From NCBI GenBank assembly GCA_963777325.1, contig CAVZQE010000016.1:1-64000 (forward strand): DNA of 64,000 bases. The letters are read 5' to 3'. The translations under genes were made by a program, and so were the position numbers. The notes under the pieces were generated by a model. That model made no database searches, was not told the DNA's origin, and saw only the letters and a list, made by a program, of their open reading frames with translations. Of this stretch, positions 31,708 through 39,525 are shown piece by piece. Each line of letters begins with the position of its first letter. Position 1 is the first letter of the stretch. This stretch comes from JAFAXA01 sp963777325. GTDB taxonomy: Bacteria > Pseudomonadota > Alphaproteobacteria > Acetobacterales > Acetobacteraceae.

Positions 31708-32448
31708 ATGCGTCCGCTGATCGCCGGAAACTGGAAGATGAACGGCCTGACCGGCCCGGCGGCGGCGCTCGCCGAGGCCATCCGGGACGGCGCCGCCGCC
31801 GTCTCCTCGTTCTGTGACCTGCTGGTCTGCCCTCCGTTCACCCAGGTCGGGCCGGTTGCGCGCATTCTGGCGGACTCGCCGGTGGCGGTGGGCGGCCAGA
31901 ACTGCCATCACGAGAAGGAAGGGCCGCATACCGGCGACATCTCGGCCGCGATGCTGCGCGACCTTGGCGCGAGCTTCGTCATCCTCGGCCATTCCGAACG
32001 CCGCGCCACCCATGGCGAAACCGACGAGCAGGTGCGCGAGAAGGTGCTGGCCGCGATGGAGGCGGGTCTCGTGCCGATCGTCTGCGTCGGTGAGACCGAG
32101 GAGCAGCGCGCCGCCGGGCGGGAGACCGAGGTGGTCGGCTGGCAGCTTTCGGGCAGCTTGCCGCACGGCTTCGCGGGCGTCGTCTCCTACGAGCCGATCT
32201 GGGCGATCGGCACCGGCCGCGCCTGCGAACCGCCCCAGATCGAGGCGATGCACGGCTTCATCCGTCAGGAACTGACGCGGCAGTTCGGCCGCCAGGGCGG
32301 AAGCGCGATCCGGCTGCTCTATGGCGGCTCGGTCAAGCCCGGCAACGCGGCGGCGCTGTTCCGGGTGCCGGAGGTGAACGGCGCCCTGATCGGCGGCGCG
32401 TCGCTGAACGCGGCGGACTTCCTGGCGATCGCGCGCGCGGCCGGGTGA
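31708..32448 (+). CDS. tpiA: Triose-phosphate isomerase
   Basis: Interconverts dihydroxyacetone phosphate and glyceraldehyde 3-phosphate in glycolysis and gluconeogenesis. The 246-residue barrel shows LIAGNWKMNG (catalytic Lys), ASFVILGHSERRATHGETD (catalytic His), VSYEPIWAIGTGRAC (catalytic Glu and flexible loop) and IRLLYGGSVKPGNAAALF (phosphate-binding loop). The ATG at 31708 follows a weak GAAGAG site. It is divergent from ppiD, a common arrangement in alphaproteobacteria, and converges on proB across a palindromic hairpin. secG, which often follows tpiA, is not here. Confidence 0.97.
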   Translation: MRPLIAGNWKMNGLTGPAAALAEAIRDGAAAVSSFCDLLVCPPFTQVGPVARILADSPVAVGGQNCHHEKEGPHTGDISAAMLRDLGASFVILGHSERRATHGETDEQVREKVLAAMEAGLVPIVCVGETEEQRAAGRETEVVGWQLSGSLPHGFAGVVSYEPIWAIGTGRACEPPQIEAMHGFIRQELTRQFGRQGGSAIRLLYGGSVKPGNAAALFRVPEVNGALIGGASLNAADFLAIARAAG

Positions 32449-32472
32449 GAACCGGCCGCACGGTAAATCTCG

Positions 32473-32498
32473 GGCCCCGGCTCTAAGCATCCGGGGCC
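32473..32498. terminator. Bidirectional hairpin between tpiA and proB
   Basis: GGCCCCGG and CCGGGGCC form a perfect 8-base stem with a 10-base loop in the 57-base gap between the converging tpiA and proB stops. There is no T run on either side. The placement favours a shared terminator-like function. Confidence 0.5.
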
Positions 32499-32505
32499 TC
32501 GCTCC

Positions 32506-33626
32506 TCAGAGCAGAACCAGATCGTCCCGATGGATGATCTCGTCCCGGCCGCGCCAGCCGAGCAGGGCCTCGATCTCGTCCGAGCGGTGCCCCGCGATCC
32601 GGCGCGCGTCGGCGTGGCTATAGGCGGACAGTCCGTGCGCGAGCGGCGCGCCGTCCGGTCCGCGCACGATCACCGGATCGCCGCGCTCGAAACTGCCCTC
32701 GACCCTGCGCACCCCGGCCGGGAGCAGGGAGCCTCCGCAAGCGAGCGCCCGTGCCGCGCCGGCATCGACGCCGAGCGCGCCGAGCGGCGCGAGCGCGCCC
32801 GCGATCCAGCGCTTGCGGGCGGACCGGCCTTCCGGCGCGGGCAGGAACCACGTGCAGCGCGCACCCTGCTGCAAAGCTCGCAGCGGCCGCTCCGAGCCGC
32901 CAAGCGCGATCGCCATGGCGCAGCCCGCCTGCGTCGCGATCCGCGCCGCCGCGAGCTTCGTGCGCATCCCGCCCGAGGAGTAGCCGGGCGGCGGCTCTCC
33001 CCCATCGCCTCGATGTCGGGCGTGACGGAAGCGACAAGCGGGATGTGCGCGGCCTCGGGGTCGCGGCGCGGATCGGCCGTGTATAGCCCGTCCACGTCCG
33101 ACAGCAGCACGAGCCGGTCGGCCTCCGTCATCTCGGCGACGCGCGCGGCCAGGCGGTCGTTGTCGCCGAAGCGGATTTCCGTCGTCGCCACCGTGTCGTT
33201 CTCGTTGATGACCGGCACGCAGCCGAGCCCGAGCAGCGTGCGCAAGGTCGCGCGCGCGTTGAGGTAGCGCTTGCGGTCCTCGGTGTCGCCGAGCGTGAGC
33301 AGCAGCTGGGCGGCGGTGAGGCCGTGCGCGGACAGCGCCTCGCTCCAGGCATGCGCGAGCCGGATCTGCCCGACCGCCGCCGCCGCCTGCTTCTCCTCGA
33401 GCCGCAGGCGCTTCTGCGCGAAGCCGAGCGCGCGGCGCGCCAGCGCGATCGCGCCCGACGACACGACGATCACTTCGACGCCGCGCGCCCGCAGGTCCGC
33501 GACGTCGGCGGCGACGCCGTCGAGCCAGGCGGCGCGCGGCGTGGCCTCGTCCGGATCGACGACGAGGGCGCTGCCGATCTTGACGACCAGCCGCTGCGCG
33601 TCGGCGAGCGAGGGCAGGGCGGTCAT
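32506..33626 (-). CDS. proB: Glutamate 5-kinase, frame broken by one missing base
   Basis: Phosphorylates glutamate in the first step of proline synthesis. The kinase domain (LVVKIGSALVVDPDEATPRA, VEVIVVSSGAIALARRALGF, QLLLTLGDTEDRKRYLNARA, VPVINENDTVATTEIRFGDN, LVLLSDVDGLYTADPR) is in one frame up to VTPDIEAMG. The rest (GYSSGGMRTKLAAARIATQA and a C-terminal PUA domain) is in the next. The break is at a run of five G on the coding strand (32999-33003); six G restore the frame. The 1121 bases are 3n+2, so one base is missing, unlike the insertions elsewhere. The ATG overlaps the obgE stop (ATGA). Corrected length is about 373 residues. Confidence 0.93.
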
Positions 33627-34633
33627 GCGCGGCGCTCCGCGCGAACGCGCGCGACGATGTCCTGCAACGCGCGGGACACTTCCGGGACGCCCTGCCCGGT
33701 CGCGCCCGACATCGTCATCACGGTCTGGCCCGATGCGCGCGCCAGCGCCGTGCGGCGCGCCGCAATCTCGCGCGGGCTCATGGCGTCCGCCTTGTTCAGC
33801 GCGATCAGCTCGGGCTTGTCGGCGAGGCCGCCGCCATAGGCCTGCAGCTCGCGGCGGACGGTGCGCCACGCCCCGACCACATCGCCGGCCGCACCGTCGA
33901 TCAGATGCAGCAGCACGGCGCAGCGCTCGACATGACCGAGAAAACGGTCGCCGAGACCCGTGCCCTCATGCGCACCTTCGATCAGGCCGGGGATGTCGGC
34001 GATCACGAATTCCTCGCTGTCGGACAGGCGCACCACGCCGAGCTGCGGGTGCAGGGTCGTGAACGGATACTCCGCGATCTTCGGCCGCGCCGCCGAGACG
34101 GCGGACAGGAAGGTCGATTTGCCCGCGTTCGGTAGCCCGACTAGTCCGACATCGGCGATCAGCTTGAGCCGCAGCCAGACCGAGCGCTCCTCGCCGGGGA
34201 AGCCCTTGGTGTGCTGGCGCGGCGCGCGGTTGGTGCTGCTCTTGTAATGCGTGTTGCCGAAGCCGCCGTCGCCGCCCCGGCAGAGCGTGACGCGCTTGCC
34301 CGGCGCGTCGAGATCGGCGAGCAGCGTCTCGCGATCGTCGTCCAGGATCTGCGTGCCGATCGGCACCCGGATGACCACGTCGGGCGCGGCGGCCCCCGTG
34401 CGGTCGGAGCCCGCGCCGTTGCCGCCCTTGCGGGCGCGGAAATGCTGCGTGTAGCGGAAGTCGATCAGCGTGTTGAGGTTCGGCACGGCCTCGAACACGA
34501 TGTCGCCGCCCCGGCCGCCATTGCCGCCGTCCGGGCCGCCGAACTCGATGTATTTCTCCCGCCGGAACGCGACCACGCCGTCGCCGCCGTCGCCGGAGCG
34601 TAAGTGGATCTTCGCCTCGTCGAGAAACTTCAT
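33623..34633 (-). CDS. obgE: GTPase Obg/CgtA
   Basis: An essential GTPase linked to 50S ribosome assembly and stress. The 336-residue protein starts MKFLDEAKIHLRSGDGGDGV at ATG 34633. The glycine-rich Obg fold fills residues 1-158 (GGNGGRGGDIVFE, RYTQHFRARKGGNGAGSDRT). The GTPase domain shows GLVGLPNAGKSTFLSAVS (P loop), FTTLHPQLGVV, IADIPGLIEGAHEGTGLG and ALNKADAMS. It has no long C-terminal tail. The order rplU, rpmA, obgE, proB is the classic proteobacterial block. An intrinsic terminator separates it from rpmA, so partial read-through or its own promoter is expected. Confidence 0.97.
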   Translation of the reverse strand: MKFLDEAKIHLRSGDGGDGVVAFRREKYIEFGGPDGGNGGRGGDIVFEAVPNLNTLIDFRYTQHFRARKGGNGAGSDRTGAAAPDVVIRVPIGTQILDDDRETLLADLDAPGKRVTLCRGGDGGFGNTHYKSSTNRAPRQHTKGFPGEERSVWLRLKLIADVGLVGLPNAGKSTFLSAVSAARPKIAEYPFTTLHPQLGVVRLSDSEEFVIADIPGLIEGAHEGTGLGDRFLGHVERCAVLLHLIDGAAGDVVGAWRTVRRELQAYGGGLADKPELIALNKADAMSPREIAARRTALARASGQTVMTMSGATGQGVPEVSRALQDIVARVRAERRA

Positions 34634-34651
34634 GTCATGCGCCAGAATGCG

Positions 34652-34677
34652 AAAAAGGCCGGCTTGCGCCGGCCTTT
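34652..34677 (-). terminator. Intrinsic terminator after rpmA
   Basis: On the minus strand, AAAGGCCGGC, loop GCAA and GCCGGCCTTT form a perfect 10-base stem that runs into five T. It lies about 30 bases after the rpmA stop and just before obgE, so it should end or reduce the rplU-rpmA message. It is the only textbook Rho-independent terminator I see in the window. Confidence 0.85.
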
Positions 34678-34706
34678 CGGGAACGTGCGAAAGGAACGCG
34701 GCGCGC

Positions 34707-34976
34707 CTACTCGGCCGCGACCGGATGCTTCCGCACCGAGACATGCACCCGGCCTTCCGCCTTGGTCTGGAACTCGACATTGCCGTCAACCAGCGCGAAG
34801 ATCGTGTGGTCGCGGCCGAGGCCGACATTGCTGCCCGGCTTCCAGCGGGTGCCGCGCTGGCGCAGAATGATGTTGCCGGCGACGACCTTCTCGCCGCCGA
34901 ACTTCTTGATGCCAAGGCGGCGGCCTTCCGTGTCGCGCCCGTTGCGCGAGGAGCCGCCGGCTTTCTTGTGTGCCAT
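34707..34976 (-). CDS. rpmA: 50S ribosomal protein L27
   Basis: L27 reaches the peptidyl transferase centre with its N-terminal tail. The 89-residue protein has MAHKKAGGSSRNGRDTEG, LGIKKFGGEKVVAGNIILRQ, RGTRWKPGSNVGLGRDHTIF and VEFQTKAEGRVHVSVRKH, the full L27 pattern. The tail starts directly with AHKKAGGS, without the cleaved leader of Firmicutes. It lies 19 bases after rplU in the usual order. Confidence 0.98.
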   Translation of the reverse strand: MAHKKAGGSSRNGRDTEGRRLGIKKFGGEKVVAGNIILRQRGTRWKPGSNVGLGRDHTIFALVDGNVEFQTKAEGRVHVSVRKHPVAAE

Positions 34977-34995
34977 CTGTGCCGATCCTTCCGGT

Positions 34996-35358
34996 TCAGG
35001 CCGCGACGATCTCGGTGTTTCCAGCCGCGACGATTTCGGTGGTTCCGGCCGCGACGATCTCGCCGACGCGCAGCACGGTCACATGCTGGCGGTGGCCGTT
35101 CTTGCGGCGGCTGTTCTGCCGGCGGCGCTTCTTGAAGATGATGACCTTGTCGAGCCGGTCCTGCGCGACCACCCGCGCGGTCACGGAGGCGCCTTCGACC
35201 ACGGGCGCGCCCAGCGTGACCGAGCCTTCCTCGCCGACGGCAAGCACGTCGGTAAAGGTGATCGTGGCGCCGGGCTCGGCCTCCAGCTTCTCGACCTTCA
35301 GCACGGCGTTCGGGGTCACGCGATACTGCTTTCCGCCGGTGCGGATCACTGCGAACAT
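34996..35358 (-). CDS. rplU: 50S ribosomal protein L21 with repeated C-terminal tail
   Basis: L21 binds 23S rRNA in the large subunit. The start MFAVIRTGGKQYRVTPNAVL (ATG 35358) and the signature VIIFKKRRRQNSRRKNGHRQ are typical. After the usual end of the family (HVTVLRVGEI) the protein runs on with two and a half copies of an 8-residue unit, EIVAAGTT, EIVAAGNT, EIVAA. This gives 120 residues against roughly 100-105 for a normal L21. The tail comes from a 24-base tandem repeat. The frame from the first long ORF start is ignored because MFAV is the family start. Confidence 0.96.
   Translation of the reverse strand: MFAVIRTGGKQYRVTPNAVLKVEKLEAEPGATITFTDVLAVGEEGSVTLGAPVVEGASVTARVVAQDRLDKVIIFKKRRRQNSRRKNGHRQHVTVLRVGEIVAAGTTEIVAAGNTEIVAA
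34999..35061 (-). repeat. 24-base tandem repeat inside the 3' end of rplU
   Basis: Two full copies and one 15-base partial copy of a 24-base unit that reads EIVAAG(T/N)T in frame. Copies differ at a few positions (GAG/GAA, GCC/GCT, ACC/AAC), so the duplication is not brand new and is unlikely to be a recent assembly artefact. Confidence 0.85.
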
Positions 35359-35549
35359 GTGGTCTTCCTTCGCTCCCGGCGGGGAGCCATTCCCAAGCAA
35401 ACGCGGGCCGCCGGAAACCCGGCCGCCGGAGCGCGCGGTTATAGCCGCCGCGACGCGGTCGTCAAGAGCGGCACGTCTGGAACACGACCGCGCCCTCTGG
35501 TACCAAGGGCCGGGATCACGCGGGCGCAACCGCGCAGGGAGGAAGCAGC

Positions 35550-37181
35550 ATGTCGGTCCGGGTCATCGCCACGAAACCGTTCGAGGGGCAGAAGCCCGGC
35601 ACGTCCGGCCTGCGCAAGAAGGTGCCGGTCTTCCAGCAGCCGAACTACGTCGAGAACTTCGTGCAGTCGATCTTCGACAGTCTCGAAGGGTTCGAGGGCC
35701 AGACGCTCGTGGTCGGCGGCGACGGCCGCTACCACAACCGCGAAGCCATCCAGACGATTTTGCGCATGGCGGCCGCCAACGGCTTCGGGCGCATCCTGGT
35801 CGGGCAGGGCGGCCTGCTCTCGACTCCCGCCGCCTCCTGCGTCATCCGGGCGCGCGGCGCGTTCGGCGGCATCATCCTGTCCGCCTCGCACAACCCGGGC
35901 GGGCCGGACGGCGATTTCGGCATCAAATACAATATCGGCAACGGCGGCCCGGCGCCCGAGAAGATCACCGATGCGATCTTCGCCCACACTCAGACCATCC
36001 GTGAATACAAGACGCTCGACGCGCCGGACCTCGATCTGGAGCGCATCGGCACGCAGACACTTGGCGGCGCGACCGTCGAGGTGATCGATCCGGTCGCGGA
36101 CTACGCTGCCCTCATGCGGACGCTGATCGATTTCGACGCCCTCCGCCAGCTGTTCCAGAACGGCTTTCGCATGCGGTTCGACGCCATGCACGCGGCCACC
36201 GGCCCGTATGCGAAGGCGATCCTGGAGGGCGAGCTGGGGGCGCCGGCCGGCACCGTCGTCAACGGCACGCCGCTGCCGGATTTCGGCGGCCATCATCCCG
36301 ATCCCAACCTCGTCCACGCCAAGGATCTGTACGACCTGATGATGGGGCCGGACGCGCCCGATTTCGGCGCCGCCTCGGACGGCGACGGCGACCGCAACCT
36401 GATCATCGGCCGCGGCATCTTCATCACGCCCTCCGACAGCCTGGCGCTGCTGGCGGCCAACGCGCATCTCGCCCCGGGCTACGCGCGCGGCCTCAAGGGC
36501 ATCGCGCGCTCGATGCCGACCAGCGGCGCGGCCGACCGGGTCGCGGAAAAGCGCGGCGTCGCCTGCTACGAGACCCCGACCGGCTGGAAGTTCTTCGGCA
36601 ACCTGCTGGACGCGGGCATGGCGACGATCTGCGGCGAGGAGAGCGCCGGCACCGGCTCCGACCACGTGCGGGAGAAGGACGGGCTGTGGGCCGTGCTGCT
36701 CTGGCTGAACGTGCTGGCCGTGCGGCGGGAGCCCGCGAAGGACATCGTGCGCGCGCATTGGCGCGAACACGGCCGCAACTACTACACCCGCCACGACTAC
36801 GAGGAGGTCGAGTCCGAGGCGGCGAACGGGCTGATGGCCAATCTGCGCGCGCGCCTGCCCGACCTGCCCGGCTCGCGGCTCGGCGACGGCGAGGTCCGGG
36901 CGGCGGACGATTTCGCGTATACCGATCCGGTGGACGGCTCCGTCAGCCGCAACCAGGGCATCCGGGTGCTGTTCGCGGACGGCTCGCGCATCGTCTACCG
37001 GCTGTCCGGCACCGGCACCGCCGGGGCGACGCTGCGGGTCTATATCGAGCGGTTCGAGCCGGACCCCGCGCGCCACGACGAGGACACCCAGGCGACCCTG
37101 AAGCCCCTGATCGCGGTCGCGGACGAACTCGCGGGCATCAGCGCGCGCACCGGCCGCGCCGCGCCCAGCGTCATCACTTAG
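35550..37181 (+). CDS. pgm: Phosphoglucomutase (alpha-D-glucose phosphate-specific)
   Basis: Interconverts glucose-6-phosphate and glucose-1-phosphate, the entry to glycogen and trehalose synthesis. The 543-residue protein starts MSVRVIATKPFEGQKPGTSG with GGGAGGA upstream. The phosphoserine loop is IILSASHNPGGPDGDFGIK, the metal loop GAASDGDGDRNLIIG, the sugar loop CGEESAGTGSDHVREKDG and the phosphate loop RLSGTGTAGATLRVYIE. It is divergent from rplU. The glgA/glgM-type gene 850 bases downstream and the large glucan operon at 1-15246 probably use its product. The frame is intact. Confidence 0.97.
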   Translation: MSVRVIATKPFEGQKPGTSGLRKKVPVFQQPNYVENFVQSIFDSLEGFEGQTLVVGGDGRYHNREAIQTILRMAAANGFGRILVGQGGLLSTPAASCVIRARGAFGGIILSASHNPGGPDGDFGIKYNIGNGGPAPEKITDAIFAHTQTIREYKTLDAPDLDLERIGTQTLGGATVEVIDPVADYAALMRTLIDFDALRQLFQNGFRMRFDAMHAATGPYAKAILEGELGAPAGTVVNGTPLPDFGGHHPDPNLVHAKDLYDLMMGPDAPDFGAASDGDGDRNLIIGRGIFITPSDSLALLAANAHLAPGYARGLKGIARSMPTSGAADRVAEKRGVACYETPTGWKFFGNLLDAGMATICGEESAGTGSDHVREKDGLWAVLLWLNVLAVRREPAKDIVRAHWREHGRNYYTRHDYEEVESEAANGLMANLRARLPDLPGSRLGDGEVRAADDFAYTDPVDGSVSRNQGIRVLFADGSRIVYRLSGTGTAGATLRVYIERFEPDPARHDEDTQATLKPLIAVADELAGISARTGRAAPSVIT

Positions 37182-37244
37182 CGGTTCAGACCGCGGGCCC
37201 GGACAGGCACCCGTTTCCGTTCCGCGCCGTCCGCGCCTGCGCTG

Positions 37245-37925
37245 TCAGCTCCGGGGCGGTCCGGTCCGCGTGGGGTCGGGGGTCGCGGCGGCGGGTGCTT
37301 CCGCCCGCCTCGGCAGCGGCGGCGAGCGGGGCGGGGGAAGCCGGGAGGGCAGCGGCGGGCGCGCCGGTCGCGAATCGCCGCCTGCCTCCCCCATGTCCGT
37401 GCGCTTCGGATCGTCCGGGCGACGCCGGGGACGGCGCGGCAGCCGCAAGGCCGCCGGGGTTTCGATCCCGAGCATGCGGCATAACGGGCGCAGGATGCGT
37501 CCCGCCTGCGGGGCTTGCGCGAGCAGCGCCGCGAGGTCCGGATCGGCCAGCAGGGCCTCCACCTCGGCGCGGCCGAGCCGGGTGTCCGGCGCGGGCGCGA
37601 ACCGGAGCAGCCAGCCCGATCCGCCGGGCAGCCGGACCGCCGCTGCCTGCGGGCGCGGCCGCGCGGCCAGCGCCCGCTTTCGGCCCGCGGGGACGCGCCC
37701 GGCCTCTGCCGTCCGATTCCGGCTCGCGGTAAGGCGCCCGGCCTCCACGGCGGCAACCAGGGCCGTGAACCGGGCGAGCAGCCGCCGCAGCCGGGTCCAG
37801 GCGGAGAGGGCGAGAGCAGCCCTGCCCAAATTCCCCGGCAAGCTGTTCGCGAGCCCCCGGCTCAGCAGGCCGATCGCGGTCGCGAGGCGGACGGAAAGGC
37901 TCGGAAAGGCGAGCGCGGCGGACAT
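37245..37925 (-). CDS. Hypothetical Arg/Pro-rich protein
   Basis: I do not recognise the family. The 226-residue protein from ATG 37925 begins MSAALAFPSLSVRLATAIGL, followed by a basic, alanine-rich helical part (residues 20-110). A more ordered core with RLGRAEVEALLADPDLAALL and RILRPLCRMLGIETPAALRL (about 115-165) looks like helical packing. The last 60 residues are Pro/Arg-rich and probably disordered. No clear ribosome site precedes the ATG. Three overlapping frames exist here; this one alone has hydrophobic periodicity and a start near a TTGACA-like element. It converges on pgm. Real but modest confidence. Confidence 0.6.
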   Translation of the reverse strand: MSAALAFPSLSVRLATAIGLLSRGLANSLPGNLGRAALALSAWTRLRRLLARFTALVAAVEAGRLTASRNRTAEAGRVPAGRKRALAARPRPQAAAVRLPGGSGWLLRFAPAPDTRLGRAEVEALLADPDLAALLAQAPQAGRILRPLCRMLGIETPAALRLPRRPRRRPDDPKRTDMGEAGGDSRPARPPLPSRLPPPRSPPLPRRAEAPAAATPDPTRTGPPRS

Positions 37926-38030
37926 GAACAAAACAGCAACACAACTGGGGCGAGATGTCAAGCAAACTTTCTCGCCTAGCAGTCGAACTCGGCAGGCCGT
38001 CCTAGCGGGCCAATCTTCCGCCCGCTCGCT

Positions 38031-39269
38031 TCATCCCGCGGGAGCAGGCCGGTTTTCGATCAAAGACCGGTAGAGCGCGAGCGTCTCGTCGGCGATCGCA
38101 TCCCAGGAGAAGTGCTCGACCACGCGCCGCCGCCCCGCGCGCCCGAACCGCTCCCGCAACTCAGGATCGCGGGCGAGGCGGTTGATCGCGGCGGCGAGCC
38201 CGGACGAGAAGGCGGCCGGGTCCGCGGGATCGAAGGTCCGGGGCTTGAGGCCGGGATCGACCAGCAGGCCCGTCTCCTCCGGCACCACGACTTCCGGGAT
38301 GCCGCCGACCTTGGAGGCGACCACCGCCGTCTCGCAGGCCATCGCTTCCAGGTTGATGATGCCGAACGGCTCGTAGACCGACGGGCAGCAGAACACGTCC
38401 GCCTGGGCGTAGAGCTTGATCACCTCCGGCCGGGGCAGCATCTCCCGGATCCAGATCACGCCCGGCCGCTTCAACGCGACCTCGGCGACCCCTTCCTCCA
38501 TCTCGCGGCCGATCTCGGGCGTGTCCGGCGCGCCGGCGCACAGCACCACCTGCAGCTCCCGGTCGATCTCGGGGATCGCGTGGACGAGGTGGATGATGCC
38601 CTTCTGGCGGGTGATGCGGCCGACGAACAGCACGAAGGGGCGGTCCGGGTCGATGCCGTGCTTGGTCAGGATGGCGGCGTCCTTGCCGGCCGGGCGGTAT
38701 TCGTCCGGGTCGATGCCGTTGTGGATGACGTGGACCCGCTCTTCCTCCACGTCGAACAGCCGCAGCACGTCGTCGCGCGTCTCGCGGGAGACGGCGATGA
38801 TCGCGTCCGCCTGCTCGATCGCGGTGCGCTCCATCCAGGCGCTGAGGTGATAGGCGTTGCCGAGTTGCTCGACCTTCCATGGCCTGAGCGGCTCCAGCGA
38901 GTGAATCGTCAGCACGTAAGGCACGCCCCAGAGCTGGCTCGCGAGCAGGCCGCCCATGTCCGTGTACCAGGTATGGCAATGGACCACCTGGGCGTCCAGC
39001 GTGTCCTTCGCCATGGCGAGGGAGCGCGCGAAAGCGTCGGTCGCGCCGACGAAACGGGGATCGGTGTTGCGCTTGGTCTCCTCCCATTGCGGATAGCCGT
39101 GGACCACGAGGTTGCCCTCGGCGCTCTCCTGATCGCCGAAGGCGCGCACCTCGACCGCGATCTTCCGCGCGAGCGCCTGCGCCAGATACTCCACGTGCAC
39201 CCCGGCGCCGCCATAGACGTAGGGCGGGTATTCCTTGCTGAAGAGCGCGACCTTATTGAGCGCGGCCAT
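38031..39269 (-). CDS. glgA: GT4 glycogen synthase of the GlgA/GlgM (actinobacterial) type
   Basis: A retaining GT4/GT-B glycosyltransferase of 412 residues, starting MAALNKVALFSKEYPPYVYG with GGGAGG upstream. Key parts are GGAGVHVEYLAQALAR, VVHCHTWYTDMGGLLASQ, LTIHSLEPLRPWK, IIAVSRETRDDVLRLF, VHVIHNGIDPDEYRP, LFVGRITRQKGIIHLVHAIP and the donor-site segment CCPSVYEPFGIINLEAMACE. This subfamily, unlike the GT5 GlgA of E. coli, includes the mycobacterial GlgM that makes maltose-1-phosphate from ADP-glucose and glucose-1-phosphate. With glgE and pgm in the window, a GlgM role is a fair inference. No glgC is present in the window. Confidence 0.9.
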   Translation of the reverse strand: MAALNKVALFSKEYPPYVYGGAGVHVEYLAQALARKIAVEVRAFGDQESAEGNLVVHGYPQWEETKRNTDPRFVGATDAFARSLAMAKDTLDAQVVHCHTWYTDMGGLLASQLWGVPYVLTIHSLEPLRPWKVEQLGNAYHLSAWMERTAIEQADAIIAVSRETRDDVLRLFDVEEERVHVIHNGIDPDEYRPAGKDAAILTKHGIDPDRPFVLFVGRITRQKGIIHLVHAIPEIDRELQVVLCAGAPDTPEIGREMEEGVAEVALKRPGVIWIREMLPRPEVIKLYAQADVFCCPSVYEPFGIINLEAMACETAVVASKVGGIPEVVVPEETGLLVDPGLKPRTFDPADPAAFSSGLAAAINRLARDPELRERFGRAGRRRVVEHFSWDAIADETLALYRSLIENRPAPAG

Positions 39270-39525
39270 CCCTGATCCTCCCGGGTTTCGGCCAGTATGG
39301 CGCCGGGCGGGGCGCGAGTCAGCCCCGCCCGGATCGCGGGGCTTCATCTCCGCTCGAAGCCGCAACGTGCTGCTCGAATTCCAAGGAGGGAGGGAGCGGG
39401 GCGGGGAATCCGCCGGCGCGATCGCCGGCGGACGGACGGATCGCGGCGGCGGTGCCTGTGAGCTGCCTCACTGATGTCTTCTGAAATGATCGATACTAGG
39501 TCGGGCATCGGATGTGGAGCGCACC

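Noticed and set aside
29674..32490. One 938-codon minus-strand frame spanning tpiA and ppiD.
   Set aside because: It is the ppiD N-terminal frame extended backwards through the antisense of tpiA and forwards past the frameshift. Only the part starting MITTLRRSLG is real.
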